48,225 nt of DNA, taken from the NCBI GenBank assembly GCA_016784545.1, contig JADHUM010000028.1, forward strand, positions 1 through 48,225. The letters are read 5' to 3'. The stretch's first letter is position 1. Every line of letters begins with the position of its first letter. This DNA is from Candidatus Neomarinimicrobiota bacterium. GTDB lineage: Bacteria; Fidelibacterota; UBA8477; JABMPR01. Below the pieces are notes generated by a model, which made no database searches, was not told where the DNA came from, and was given only the letters and a program-made list of their open reading frames with translations. Positions 35,241 through 45,034 of the stretch are shown here, one piece after another. A program made the position numbers and the translations under genes.

Positions 35241-38200
35241 ATGTATATATCTGACCTTGAGATAAAGGGATTCAAATCCTTCGCTGAACCGACCAAGCTC
35301 AAATTTGCCGAAGGCTTGACCTGCATTGTGGGTCCCAATGGCTGTGGAAAAACCAATGTGGTAGACGCAATCCGTTGGGTTATGGGTGAGCAAAAAAGTT
35401 CAGTTCTCCGTAGCCAGAACATGCACGACGTCATCTTCAGTGGTACCACCAAACGCAAACCTGTCAACTATGCTGAAGTTTCGCTTACCATTCATAATGA
35501 TCGTGGTTTGCTGCCTGTGGAGTACACTGATGTGGTTCTCACCCGGCGGGTGTTCCGCGATGGTGCCAGTGAATTCTTTATTAATAAAAATGCCTGTCGT
35601 TTAAAGGATATTCACAATCTCTTTGTGGATACAGGGATGGGATCCGATGCCTACTCAGTTATTGAGCTCAAAATGGTTGAATCCATTCTCAGTGAGAGCA
35701 AGGAAGAGCGTCGCCGCCTGATTGAAGAAGCTTCAGGGATAAATAAATACAAACAACAACGCCGCTTGTCCATGCGTCGCCTTGATTCTACAGAAATAGA
35801 TTTAAATCGGGTAAATGATATCATCAATGAAGTCGAAAAAAGTGTAGGCAGTCTGAGAAGACAACTTGCCAAGTATAAACGCTTCGACCGTGTTCAGGGC
35901 CAGTTGAAAGATGATGAAATTTCCCTGGCTGTGTATGAACGTTCCCAGCTCCTCGAAAAGTTGGCCCCTATTAAGCAGAGAATTGCCCAGCTGAAGGATG
36001 GCTATGGTGCTAGTGGTGAGGAAGTCAGCCTGGAAGAGAACCGGGTGGAGGAAGCCAAAGAACAGCTCCTGCTCATCGAAACTGAGCATGGGGAGCAGCA
36101 GGAAAAAGTAAACGTCAGCAATACCAACCGGATCAACATTGAACAAACTCTGTTGATTGCCGAGGAGAAAATTGCCAGTGCCACGACTGCTCTGGATCGC
36201 ATTCGTGTTGAACAACATACCCTGGCAGAACGTGAAGAATCTTCTCACACCCTCCAGTCTGAGCTCAGTAATGAAAAGGCTCATATTCAACCCCGTATTG
36301 ATGAAGCCAAAGCCAAAGACGATGTCTTAAAAGCAGCCTTCGAAGCGGCAGTAGATGAATATCGCAAAGCGAAGACTGAACATGATATTCAAAACCAGAA
36401 ACACATGGATCTGTTAAACAGACTTAGTGATCTCAACCACCAGAAGAGCCACCAGGAAGCGGCGCTTACTCAGCATAGAAGCAGTATCGAACATCTCAAG
36501 GCCAAGCAGGAACGTCTCACTAAATCTCAGGCTGAATATCGACAAGAATTGGATCTGGTGGCCTCGGATTTCAAAGATGCCGAAACCCAGTATAAAACAC
36601 TGGAGTCCAGGGTGGCTGAGTTGGAGACAAGTTTTCAGGAGATGCAGAACAAGTTGAACGAAACCCGGGAAACCCTGGCGAAAAAGCGGGGTCGCCGCGT
36701 CAGTATTGAGAATCAACTCAACTTTTATGAAGAATTGATGGAATCGGGGGAAGGTTACTCCGGCGGTGTGAGAAAATTGCTTAGTGAAGATATTGCAGCC
36801 CTGGGTATTCTAGGGACTGTGGCTGATCTCCTGACTGTGGATGAGCGTTACGAAAAGGCCATCCAGACCGCTTTGGGTCCATTGGCTGAAGCCTTGGTTA
36901 CCAGTGATCGCAAATCTGCCATGAAGGCCATTCAATCCTTAAAAGATCAGAAATCGGGTTCAGCAACTTTTTTACCCCTGGAACCTATTTTAAAAACCAA
37001 ACCGAAAAGTACTGCCCCTCTGACTGGGAAGAATATTATCGGCGCTGCAATTGACTTTGTGACTCCCAAACCTGGGTACGAGGGGCTGGCTCAGCTGCTT
37101 CTCAGAGATGTCACTCTTGTTGAAGACAATTATGAGGTTGACTGGAAAAATATTAGTGGACGAGCTGTGAGTGTGGATGGAACGCTCTATGACACTTTTG
37201 GCCTGGTTAAAGGTGGTTCTGGCGGTGAAGGGGAAGACACCATCATCGGACGTAAGGATCGAATCCAGCGACTCCGCAAGCAATTCTCAACCCTGGTGGA
37301 TGAAATTCAAGAGCATAGCGATGCCGTTGAAAAGGTTCATGAACAGATTGGGAGTATGGAGCGCGAATTAAGAACCAGCAAAGCATCCCGTGACGACCAG
37401 CGTCAAATTCTCCTGGAAGTTGAACGTAAAAGTTCTAGAGCTCAATATGGTATCAATTCAACAGAAGCGGATACCAAGAGTGTGGATCAGGAGATTGGTG
37501 AATTGGTCCAGGCCATAAAAGATGCCGAAGGACGTATCGCTTCATTCGCTCCCCAACTGGCTGAAGCTGAATCAGAAAGAATTAGTACCGAATCTCAAAT
37601 TAGTGAGATGGAAACATCCTTACAGACCCTGCTGAGTCAGCGAGATCAAACCAGTGAAGATGCACAAGCAGGTCGCCTGGAACATGTTAACCTTAGCAAC
37701 GAGGAAAGGAACCTGGACACACGACTGACCAGTGTTTCCGAGACGCTGAAGGACATTGCCACCAGGAAACTGGGTTTGGAGGAAGAAAAACTCAAACACG
37801 AAGAGACCCTTAGAACCAATCGCGGAACCAAAGAAACGGAAAAAAATCATCTGGCTAAGGTTAAGTCCATGCTACAGCAGGACAGGGAAGGCCTTGTGGG
37901 ACTCGCTGGCAAAGTGCAGGTCAAACGTCAAGCTTTAAACGAGTTGGAATTGCGTCTGAGGGATCATCACCACAAACGCGAAGCTGCTGCTGATGAATTA
38001 CGAGAATTATCGGTTTCTGGAGCCAATCTTGAAGCTCGCCAACAACATATTGTGGAGCGGGTACAAGAGAAATATCAGAGTGAATTGCCCCATGAACTTG
38101 ATCTTTCTGAATTTGATCAGGAACAGGTTGAAAAACGTATTCGTCGGAGCCAAAAATTTATTGAAGATCTTGGACCTATCAACATGGCGGTGCAGGATGA

Positions 38201-38762
38201 GTTTGATACTGAACAGGGGCGACTCAATTTTCTAAAAGAGCAGCAGGCCGATCTTTTGGAAGCCAAAACCAGCTTACTTGAAACTATTTCCAAATTGGAT
38301 AGAATTGCCAGACAACAATTCCGTGAAACTTTCGGGCAAATCCAGGAGCACTTTAAAGGCACTTTCCAGATGTTATTTGATGGCGGTGAAGCCGCACTGC
38401 TCCTCGAGAATCCAGACGATATTCTGGAAAGTGATATTATCATCAAAGCAACTCCCCGTGGCAAGAAAACCCAGAATCTTAAGATGTTATCTGCAGGAGA
38501 AAAAGCCCTGACAGCAATTGCCCTACTGTTTGCCATTTATCAGGTTAAACCCAGTCCATACTGCGTTCTGGATGAGGTTGATGCACCTCTGGACGATAGA
38601 AATATCCGAAAGTATACCAAGATGTTGGAGCATTTTACGACCAACACTCAATTCATCGTTATTACCCATAACAAACTTACCATGGAAGCGGCCAAGTTTT
38701 TATATGGCGTCACCATGGAAGAGGAAGGAGTGTCCCGCCTTGTTTCAGTCCAGTTTACCTAA
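35241..38762 (+). CDS. smc: Chromosome segregation protein SMC
   Basis: A complete SMC of 1173 residues: Walker A GPNGCGKT (31-38), two long coiled-coil arms (~170-490 and ~670-1000), a central hinge (~500-660; GEGYSGGVRKLL, GGSGGEGE) and the C-terminal head with the signature LSAGEKALTAIALLFAIY and Walker B VLDEVDAPLDD. As the condensin core it organises the chromosome. ScpA/ScpB are not in the window. The 3' end overlaps the next gene by 23 bases. Confidence 0.97.
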   Translation: MYISDLEIKGFKSFAEPTKLKFAEGLTCIVGPNGCGKTNVVDAIRWVMGEQKSSVLRSQNMHDVIFSGTTKRKPVNYAEVSLTIHNDRGLLPVEYTDVVLTRRVFRDGASEFFINKNACRLKDIHNLFVDTGMGSDAYSVIELKMVESILSESKEERRRLIEEASGINKYKQQRRLSMRRLDSTEIDLNRVNDIINEVEKSVGSLRRQLAKYKRFDRVQGQLKDDEISLAVYERSQLLEKLAPIKQRIAQLKDGYGASGEEVSLEENRVEEAKEQLLLIETEHGEQQEKVNVSNTNRINIEQTLLIAEEKIASATTALDRIRVEQHTLAEREESSHTLQSELSNEKAHIQPRIDEAKAKDDVLKAAFEAAVDEYRKAKTEHDIQNQKHMDLLNRLSDLNHQKSHQEAALTQHRSSIEHLKAKQERLTKSQAEYRQELDLVASDFKDAETQYKTLESRVAELETSFQEMQNKLNETRETLAKKRGRRVSIENQLNFYEELMESGEGYSGGVRKLLSEDIAALGILGTVADLLTVDERYEKAIQTALGPLAEALVTSDRKSAMKAIQSLKDQKSGSATFLPLEPILKTKPKSTAPLTGKNIIGAAIDFVTPKPGYEGLAQLLLRDVTLVEDNYEVDWKNISGRAVSVDGTLYDTFGLVKGGSGGEGEDTIIGRKDRIQRLRKQFSTLVDEIQEHSDAVEKVHEQIGSMERELRTSKASRDDQRQILLEVERKSSRAQYGINSTEADTKSVDQEIGELVQAIKDAEGRIASFAPQLAEAESERISTESQISEMETSLQTLLSQRDQTSEDAQAGRLEHVNLSNEERNLDTRLTSVSETLKDIATRKLGLEEEKLKHEETLRTNRGTKETEKNHLAKVKSMLQQDREGLVGLAGKVQVKRQALNELELRLRDHHHKREAAADELRELSVSGANLEARQQHIVERVQEKYQSELPHELDLSEFDQEQVEKRIRRSQKFIEDLGPINMAVQDEFDTEQGRLNFLKEQQADLLEAKTSLLETISKLDRIARQQFRETFGQIQEHFKGTFQMLFDGGEAALLLENPDDILESDIIIKATPRGKKTQNLKMLSAGEKALTAIALLFAIYQVKPSPYCVLDEVDAPLDDRNIRKYTKMLEHFTTNTQFIVITHNKLTMEAAKFLYGVTMEEEGVSRLVSVQFT
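38725..38730 (+). promoter_or_regulatory. Ribosome binding site that decides the GWxTD gene start
   Basis: AAGGAG inside the end of smc lies 9 bases before the TTG at 38740, from which a proper signal peptide is read. No ATG in the frame gives an exported N-terminus. Confidence 0.65.
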
Positions 38763-40092
38763 AAGGCTTATCACATTACTCCTGCTATCACTTGCTGCGT
38801 TGTATGCCCAGGATGAAGCCAAAACAGATTTTAAGGTGTCATTGGATTATTCCCGCTTTTCAATTGAAGGCGGTGTCTATCTGGATGTATACCTAATGAT
38901 TCCCCAATCAATTTTTACCTTCATTGAGGTTGAAGATGGATGGGAAGCTAGCGTGGTGATCCAAACCGCCCTGATTCAGGATGATATTGTGCCCTACGAT
39001 CCAGATCGCTGGACTCGCACCTATCGGGCTCCTGATAAAAAGTCCATTGCAAACTTGACCTGGGTACCGGATATCAGCAAATTCTATGTTGAACCAGGAG
39101 ATTACACACTTCAGGTGACTATGGTAGATGTCCACTCAAAGAAGCAGCAGACCATGCGGAGACCCATTTCACTGAATCTCTATCCCAAGGATGAATTATC
39201 CATCTCGGATATTACCATCGCTTCACAGGTGGTGGAGGCTAAGACGGAAAACGAATTCACCAGATACGGTTATGATGTGGTCCCCAATGCTCAGAGAACC
39301 TTTTCTGCTACAGCTCCCATGATGTATTATTTCTTTGAGGCTTACGGTCTGTCTGGGACAGGTGTTTATGATTTGCACACCCAGATTCTTTCACTAAACG
39401 GTGATGTTGTGCAGGATTTTCCAGTTAGTAACAAGAAAATGCCTGGCACTTCTGTCGTGGAGTGGGGGGGCATCAATACAGCTGGGTTGGGTTCCGGGAT
39501 ATACAAACTGGCCGTTGAAATCTCAGACGGAGTGACGAAGCAAACAACAAATCAGAAGCGAACTTTTTACGTCCTCAGGGAAACAGCCAGCCAACAGAAC
39601 GAACCCGAACAAAAACAGGATTATGCCGGTTTAAGTCGCGTCCAGTTGGATGATATATACAAAGTGGTAAGTATCGTTATGGATAAAAATGAGAAACGCC
39701 TCTACGAAAATTCAGATGAGGTTGGGAAGAGATCCGTATTGACCACTTTCTGGGAGCGCAGAGATCCTGATCCAGAGACTGCTGTTAATGAGTTTAAAGT
39801 TCAATTTTATCAACGAGTCCAGTTGGCCAACAGGGATTTTGGCTCTGACGCAGACAGTGGCTGGAAAACGGATAGAGGGCGTATTCTGATAAAATATGGA
39901 CCTCCCAGCAATATCGAAAATCAACAATCTTCCCTTGAAGAAAAACCATGGATTACCTGGCAGTATTACGAGATAGAGGGTGGGGTATATTTCATTTTTG
40001 TCGATCGCACTGGCTATGGTAGTTTTCAGCTGGTACACTCTGATGCAAGGGATGAGGTTCAGGATGCTGATTGGGAAAGATTTCTTAAATAG
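38740..40092 (+). CDS. Exported GWxTD-domain protein
   Basis: Translated from TTG 38740 the protein (450 residues) begins with a signal peptide (LPKRLITLLLLSLAALYAQ). The middle is beta-rich, with a FlgD-like segment in GTSVVEWGGINTAGLGSGIYKL, and the C-terminal ~150 residues are the GWxTD domain (GWKTDRGRILIKYGPP and WQYYEIEGGVYFIFVD). The domain is common in FCB-group bacteria, but its function is unknown. Its frame extends far upstream within smc, but that part reads as nonsense. The first 23 bases overlap smc, so translation is likely coupled. Confidence 0.85.
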   Translation: MFQSSLPKRLITLLLLSLAALYAQDEAKTDFKVSLDYSRFSIEGGVYLDVYLMIPQSIFTFIEVEDGWEASVVIQTALIQDDIVPYDPDRWTRTYRAPDKKSIANLTWVPDISKFYVEPGDYTLQVTMVDVHSKKQQTMRRPISLNLYPKDELSISDITIASQVVEAKTENEFTRYGYDVVPNAQRTFSATAPMMYYFFEAYGLSGTGVYDLHTQILSLNGDVVQDFPVSNKKMPGTSVVEWGGINTAGLGSGIYKLAVEISDGVTKQTTNQKRTFYVLRETASQQNEPEQKQDYAGLSRVQLDDIYKVVSIVMDKNEKRLYENSDEVGKRSVLTTFWERRDPDPETAVNEFKVQFYQRVQLANRDFGSDADSGWKTDRGRILIKYGPPSNIENQQSSLEEKPWITWQYYEIEGGVYFIFVDRTGYGSFQLVHSDARDEVQDADWERFLK

Positions 40093-40111
40093 TTAGGTGG
40101 ATTTGCAGAAA

Positions 40112-40984
40112 ATGAAAGTGCGTGCAGGAGTTGATATTGGGGGAACCAAGGTTCGAATTGGACTTGTGGGAGAGCAGGGTGAATTACTCCTGCTCCTGGA
40201 TAAAATTGCCATGTCTAAATTTGAACAGGGCGACGAACTTATGCTGGTCATCTCGAAAACCATCAAAGCGTGCATCGCTGACCACCCTGATTATGAATTG
40301 ATCGGTGTAGGGGTCGGAGCACCTGGCCCATTGAATGATACCCATACGAGTGTCATGGAAACACCCAATACCCCTGTTATTCAAAATTATCCATTGGTGG
40401 CTCGTCTTCAAGCCCATTTTGATGTTCCAGTCAAGATGAATAATGATGCCAATGTGTTTGTACTGGGTGAGGCTATCTCAGGTGCAGGCAAGGGTGAAGC
40501 ATATGTATATGGAATTACTCTGGGAACCGGCTATGGTCATGGATTTGTCTGGGATGGCAGGATTCTAAGTGGAGCCCATGGCACGGCAACTGAATATGGT
40601 TTAGCACCCTATGAAGATGGGACCTTTGAAGACTATGCCTGTGGGCCCGCACTGGAGCGTAACTATGAGAGTATTTCCGGTGAATCCATAACTGGGATTC
40701 AAATTTTCAAACTGGCTCAGGAAGGGGACGCCAATGCGCTGGCTGCCTGGAGTCTTTTAGGAAGATCTGTTGGACATTCCCTGGTTTATGTGACTCACTT
40801 ACTGGACCCTGGAATTATCGTTATTGGTGGTTCTCTGGCAGCTGGATATGAGTTTTTTATTGATTCCCTCCGAGAAGTTGTGGATGCCCACTTATTCGAA
40901 AATCAACGGGGGAAGCTAAGAATTGAACCCGCAGAGTTGGGAGATGCAGCACCTATTATAGGCGCAGCACTACTCATCAGCTAG
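40112..40984 (+). CDS. ROK-family sugar kinase (glucokinase-like)
   Basis: The ATP-binding motif DIGGTKVRIGLV near the start, MNNDANVFVLGE, a GITLGTGYGHGFV loop and IIVIGGSLA identify a ROK kinase. The zinc motif of many ROK proteins (CxCGxxGC) is absent: this stretch reads EYGLAPYEDGTFEDYACG, as in the metal-free subgroup. The likely reaction is phosphorylation of glucose or a related hexose, fitting the glycolytic genes 0.9 kb downstream. I chose ATG 40112 (290 residues), 10 bases after AGGTGGA; GTG 40097 is the alternative. Confidence 0.85.
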   Translation: MKVRAGVDIGGTKVRIGLVGEQGELLLLLDKIAMSKFEQGDELMLVISKTIKACIADHPDYELIGVGVGAPGPLNDTHTSVMETPNTPVIQNYPLVARLQAHFDVPVKMNNDANVFVLGEAISGAGKGEAYVYGITLGTGYGHGFVWDGRILSGAHGTATEYGLAPYEDGTFEDYACGPALERNYESISGESITGIQIFKLAQEGDANALAAWSLLGRSVGHSLVYVTHLLDPGIIVIGGSLAAGYEFFIDSLREVVDAHLFENQRGKLRIEPAELGDAAPIIGAALLIS

Positions 40985-41005
40985 CGCACTCAACCTGGTA
41001 ATCAT

Positions 41006-41737
41006 TTGGAAAATGTAAAACCCATACAATTTTCTCCTCATTTGATTACTGACATCCTCAAAGACTTATATACGGGCATTATCGACCTGATTTATCCACC
41101 CCTCTGCCTGATTTGTGATGATCGACTGGAGCTTGGAGAAATAGAAATATGTCCTCAATGCCTGGACAAATTCAAGCTCATTGGCATCCCGCATGAGCAT
41201 TTTTCGGTTCCTGGAGATATTCATATAGCAAAGGCATGGGCTCTTTTTGAATTCGATGAGGCCTTCCAACAACTAATTCATCATTTAAAATACTCAAGAC
41301 GTCGAAAACCCATTGGAGTCGTATTGAATCACTACAAGTCTCAGATTTTGGATCAACTTCCTGAAGATGAGATTGATTTAGTGATTTCCATACCCCTCCA
41401 TCCCCGCAAGTTTCGTGAGCGCGGGTATAATCAGGTCGATGATATGAGCCGATGGCTTGCTGAACGATTGAACACCAAGCTGGGTAATCACCTCGTGAAA
41501 CGGACAAAATATACATCAACTCAGACAAAACTAAACGCTGAGGAGCGGGTGGAGAATGTCCGAGCAGCCTTTGGGGTCACAGATGAATCTGCCCTTATAG
41601 ACAAACATGTTTTATTGGTGGATGATGTCTTGACCACAGGAGCCACATCCAACACGCTCGCTGGTGTTTTGAAAGAATATGGAGCCAGGAAAATTGACCT
41701 GGTCACCCTCTCCACTCCCCAATTCGGGAATGCTTGA
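41006..41737 (+). CDS. ComF-family phosphoribosyltransferase-like protein
   Basis: An N-terminal zinc-ribbon-like pair (CLICDDRLELGEIEICPQC) is followed by a type I phosphoribosyltransferase fold with HPRKFRERGYNQ and the PRPP loop VLLVDDVLTTGATSNTL. ComF is linked to DNA uptake in naturally competent bacteria, though the family is widespread outside them. The TTG at 41006 is the best start but lacks a strong ribosome binding site; TTG 41042 would be too close to the zinc ribbon. Confidence 0.9.
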   Translation: MENVKPIQFSPHLITDILKDLYTGIIDLIYPPLCLICDDRLELGEIEICPQCLDKFKLIGIPHEHFSVPGDIHIAKAWALFEFDEAFQQLIHHLKYSRRRKPIGVVLNHYKSQILDQLPEDEIDLVISIPLHPRKFRERGYNQVDDMSRWLAERLNTKLGNHLVKRTKYTSTQTKLNAEERVENVRAAFGVTDESALIDKHVLLVDDVLTTGATSNTLAGVLKEYGARKIDLVTLSTPQFGNA

Positions 41738-41753
41738 CTTGGTCTGATTTTTG

Positions 41754-41812
41754 TAGTAACTGTGCCTTGAGTTACTAGAAATATTACGAGTTGAATAAGT
41801 TAAATAGTAACA
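41754..41812. promoter_or_regulatory. TAGTAAC repeats and hairpin ahead of the aldolase gene
   Basis: TAGTAACT (41754-41761) forms an 8-bp perfect inverted repeat with AGTTACTA (41770-41777), and TAGTAAC recurs at 41806-41812, 33 bases before the aldolase start. No T-run follows the hairpin. It may be an operator or leader element of the glycolytic unit. Confidence 0.35.
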
Positions 41813-41844
41813 ATAGTTTTTAACATAGATTTGGAGATTCAGGC

Positions 41845-43029
41845 ATGAAACCTTACAACACCCCACCAAAATTAAACACCTCAAGGAGATTTTCAGATAA
41901 CCTAACCAGTGCCCATGCACTAACGCTCAAGGCCAAGCTGGGTGAAAAAGGTAATTCTAAGGGTACATCATACGCGCTGCCTGCTTTTAATATTACCACT
42001 ATTCAGGGTATCAATGCCGCCTTTGATGCATTTGAAACCTTGGGATCTTCAGGTGTGCTCGCGCTTTCAAATAGCGCTCTAAAACATTTTGGTGCTGGTG
42101 ATGCCATCACCGGTCTGGAAGTTGCCGCAACCTATATCGAATCCCGCGCCAAGAGATCCAGTGTGCAGATTGCCACCCATCTCGATCATGGTGATTATAC
42201 CTCTGAAGGTGGACGGAAGGTTGTCCAGGGTGCTGTTCAGCATCTGACCAGTGTCATGGCAGATAACTCCACTGATCATGTCAACAAGTGCGCCCGTTCT
42301 CTGGAAGAGAACATTGGCTTTACTCGTGAAGTTGTGAATATGGCTCACCCTCTTGGTGTTTCTGTAGAAGGTGAACTGGGTGTTCTGGCTGGCGAGGAAG
42401 ACGAAGACACCAAATCTGAGATTTCCACCTACACCAACCCTGATGATTTTGAGCAATTTATAACTGAGACCGGTGTTCTCATGATTGCACCAACAATTGG
42501 TACCATGCATGGACCAAACAAAGGCAAACCCGGTACCAAGGTAAAACTGAACATCGAGCTTGCTCATGAACTACTCAAAATTGCTGATCGCATACAGCCC
42601 GAAACCATCTTCGTTGCCCATGGCGCTTCTACACTCTATCCTGAAGTGGTGGAATACGCTGTTGAACAACTCGGAGCGCTGGGTTCCACCATGTCCGATA
42701 AATATGGTCAGACCTGGAAGAATTTTGTGGGGACGGACTGGGAACAGATTCAGGGACTCATTGGAGCTGGATTTGCCAAAATCAATACAGACACTGAGAA
42801 TCGCCAAACCTTTCTCAGCGCTTTACTGGGTGCCGTAAATGAGAATGCAGCCAAGGTAGATATACGCTGGTATGATAATAAGACGACAGAAGCTCTCACA
42901 CAGAGCTATTTGGTCAAATTGATCATGGCTGGTAACTACGGCGTCTGGCATGAGCCAAAAATCAACGTAGATAAATACACCTTTGATTTACACCTTGCTC
43001 TTGCTGATGTATTGAAAAACGCCAAGTAA
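41845..43029 (+). CDS. Class II fructose-bisphosphate aldolase
   Basis: A zinc-dependent aldolase of 394 residues: ALPAFNITTIQGINAA, the zinc motif THLDHGDY, SVEGELGVLAGEEDE, the GTMHGPNKG region and FAKINTDTENR. It splits fructose 1,6-bisphosphate into GAP and DHAP in glycolysis or the reverse. A ~30-residue N-terminal extension precedes the domain. It opens a run with PGK, TIM and SecG, so it probably carries the operon promoter. Confidence 0.94.
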   Translation: MKPYNTPPKLNTSRRFSDNLTSAHALTLKAKLGEKGNSKGTSYALPAFNITTIQGINAAFDAFETLGSSGVLALSNSALKHFGAGDAITGLEVAATYIESRAKRSSVQIATHLDHGDYTSEGGRKVVQGAVQHLTSVMADNSTDHVNKCARSLEENIGFTREVVNMAHPLGVSVEGELGVLAGEEDEDTKSEISTYTNPDDFEQFITETGVLMIAPTIGTMHGPNKGKPGTKVKLNIELAHELLKIADRIQPETIFVAHGASTLYPEVVEYAVEQLGALGSTMSDKYGQTWKNFVGTDWEQIQGLIGAGFAKINTDTENRQTFLSALLGAVNENAAKVDIRWYDNKTTEALTQSYLVKLIMAGNYGVWHEPKINVDKYTFDLHLALADVLKNAK

Positions 43030-43051
43030 GTAACAGCCTTTAGGAAGCATC

Positions 43052-44257
43052 ATGATGCCGAAACATGTAAAAGACCTGGTACTTAAAGGGAAAAAAGTCT
43101 TCGTCAGAACTGACTACAATGTTCCCCTGGATAGTGATGGTCAGGTAACAGATGATTTTAGAATACGTTCTTCTTTGCCAACCATTGAGTTTTTATTGGA
43201 GCAGGGTGCAGCAGTTATCCTGGCCTCTCATCTCGGACGACCCAAGGGGTCGATTATTCCGGAAATGAGTCTGGCTCCTGTAGCCAGGGTTCTTAGTGAA
43301 TTGGTACAGGCAGAGGTAATCTTTGCCCTGGATTGTGTAGGCCCAGAGGTCGAGGCCTTGGCTGAAAAGCTGCAGGCTGGTCAGATATTATTGCTTGAGA
43401 ACCTGCGCTTTCATTCTGCAGAAACAGAGAACGACCCTGAATTTTCAAAACAATTGGCTGGACTGGCTGATGTCTATGTAAATGATGCTTTTGGGACGGC
43501 TCACAGAGCACACGCTTCAAACGTGGGTATGGCTCAATACTTTGTTGAGAAGGCCGCTGGTTTTCTATTGATGAAAGAGATTGAATTTCTGGTCAGTGCC
43601 ATTGAAAATCCTGTGCGACCCTTTACTGTGGTCCTGGGTGGATCAAAAGTCAGTGGAAAAATTGATCTTCTAAAGAGACTCGCTGAGGTAGCTGATAATA
43701 TTCTGATTGGTGGGGGAATGGCCTTTACATTTCTAAGCGCTCCTCCATTGAATCACAATGTGGGTGCTTCTCTTGTAGAAGAGGACAGAATCCAGTTTGC
43801 AGCAGATGTAATCAATCTCTGCCTGGAGAAAAAAGTCAATCTTGTGCTACCCTCAGATTGCATTGCTGCAACCGAGTTTTCTGAGACTGCTAAAAGTCAG
43901 GAATTGCCCATCCGTGCTCTGGAAGGTGATCTCATGGGACTTGATATTGGTGGAAGAACCGTAAAATCCTTCTCAAGTATTCTGGATGAATCAAAAACTG
44001 TTCTCTGGAATGGTCCCATGGGTGTATTTGAAATGGCGCCCTTTGAGAAAGGTACAAAAGCCATAGCACAGAAACTTTGTGAAATTACCAAGCGGGGTGC
44101 CACGACCATTGTTGGTGGCGGGGATAGTGCTGCGGCTCTGAGCAAATTTGGATTGGATGAGGGCGTAACTCACATATCCACCGGCGGCGGTGCTTCATTG
44201 GAACTTTTAAGTGGTATCTCATTACCAGCTTTTGAAGCTTTGAAAGGAGCTAAATAA
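43052..44257 (+). CDS. pgk: Phosphoglycerate kinase
   Basis: All PGK signatures are present: KKVFVRTDYNVPLD, ASHLGRPKGS, LLLENLRFH, DVYVNDAFGTAHRAHAS, LGGSKVSGKI, WNGPMGVFEM and the GGGDSAAAL ATP loop. Length 401 is normal. It interconverts 1,3-bisphosphoglycerate and 3-phosphoglycerate with ATP formation. ATG 43052 or the adjacent ATG 43055 may start translation. The tpiA start follows the stop codon directly. Confidence 0.97.
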   Translation: MMPKHVKDLVLKGKKVFVRTDYNVPLDSDGQVTDDFRIRSSLPTIEFLLEQGAAVILASHLGRPKGSIIPEMSLAPVARVLSELVQAEVIFALDCVGPEVEALAEKLQAGQILLLENLRFHSAETENDPEFSKQLAGLADVYVNDAFGTAHRAHASNVGMAQYFVEKAAGFLLMKEIEFLVSAIENPVRPFTVVLGGSKVSGKIDLLKRLAEVADNILIGGGMAFTFLSAPPLNHNVGASLVEEDRIQFAADVINLCLEKKVNLVLPSDCIAATEFSETAKSQELPIRALEGDLMGLDIGGRTVKSFSSILDESKTVLWNGPMGVFEMAPFEKGTKAIAQKLCEITKRGATTIVGGGDSAAALSKFGLDEGVTHISTGGGASLELLSGISLPAFEALKGAK

Positions 44258-45025
44258 TTGAAAAGAAATAAGATAGTAGCCGGAAACTGGAAGATGCATT
44301 TTGGTCCTCAGGCGGCTGCAGAATATGCTGAATCGCTACGTATTAATATATTGGACACCCATGGGGTGTCGGTTATTTTATGCCCGCCATTTTTGGCATT
44401 AAAGTCGGTTTTTGACGTGGTAAATGGTAGTGAGCTCAAAGTAGGCGCCCAGAACATGCATTGGGAAGAAGCAGGAGCTTTTACTGGTGAGATCACGGGT
44501 GCGATGATTAAGGAAACCGGTGCTGAATATGTGATCCTGGGACACTCTGAAAGACGTCATGTCTTTGGCGAGTCCGATGATTGGATTAACAAGAAAGTTC
44601 ACAGGTCTTTGAAAACAGGATTGATTCCCATTTTGTGTGTGGGTGAGAAAATTGAAGAGCGCGAGGCAAACGACACTGAGAAAGTGATCGCCAGACAGCT
44701 TAGAGAAGGCCTTAAAGGCTTGTCAAAAGCTGAAATGGATACTGTCATTGTTGCTTATGAGCCAGTCTGGGCAATTGGTACTGGATTGACTGCCTCACCA
44801 CAACAAGCCGCTGACGTACATGCATTCATTCGTAGTGCTTTGAAAACACTATTTGATGGCGATGTGGCAGAATCCACATGGATTTTATACGGCGGAAGTG
44901 TCAAACCTGACAATACACAAGGTTTACTGTCCAATAAGGACATTGATGGCGCTCTGGTAGGTGGAGCAAGTATGACCCTGGAAGCATTCAAGGGGATTAT
45001 CGACGAAGCCGGAGTCATCAACTAG
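44258..45025 (+). CDS. tpiA: Triosephosphate isomerase
   Basis: GNWKMH with the catalytic Lys12, LGHSERRHVFGE with the catalytic His, AYEPVWAIGTG with the catalytic Glu and the phosphate loop YGGSVKPDN are all intact. It interconverts DHAP and GAP. The start codon is TTG, placed exactly after the pgk stop and 10 bases from AAAGGAG, so it is translationally coupled to pgk. Confidence 0.97.
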   Translation: MKRNKIVAGNWKMHFGPQAAAEYAESLRINILDTHGVSVILCPPFLALKSVFDVVNGSELKVGAQNMHWEEAGAFTGEITGAMIKETGAEYVILGHSERRHVFGESDDWINKKVHRSLKTGLIPILCVGEKIEEREANDTEKVIARQLREGLKGLSKAEMDTVIVAYEPVWAIGTGLTASPQQAADVHAFIRSALKTLFDGDVAESTWILYGGSVKPDNTQGLLSNKDIDGALVGGASMTLEAFKGIIDEAGVIN

Positions 45026-45034
45026 GAGATACAC

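Noticed and set aside
38518-38739. Upstream extension of the GWxTD frame within smc
   Set aside because: The extension reads in a different frame through the smc head domain (Walker B region) and would place ~74 unrelated residues before the signal peptide.
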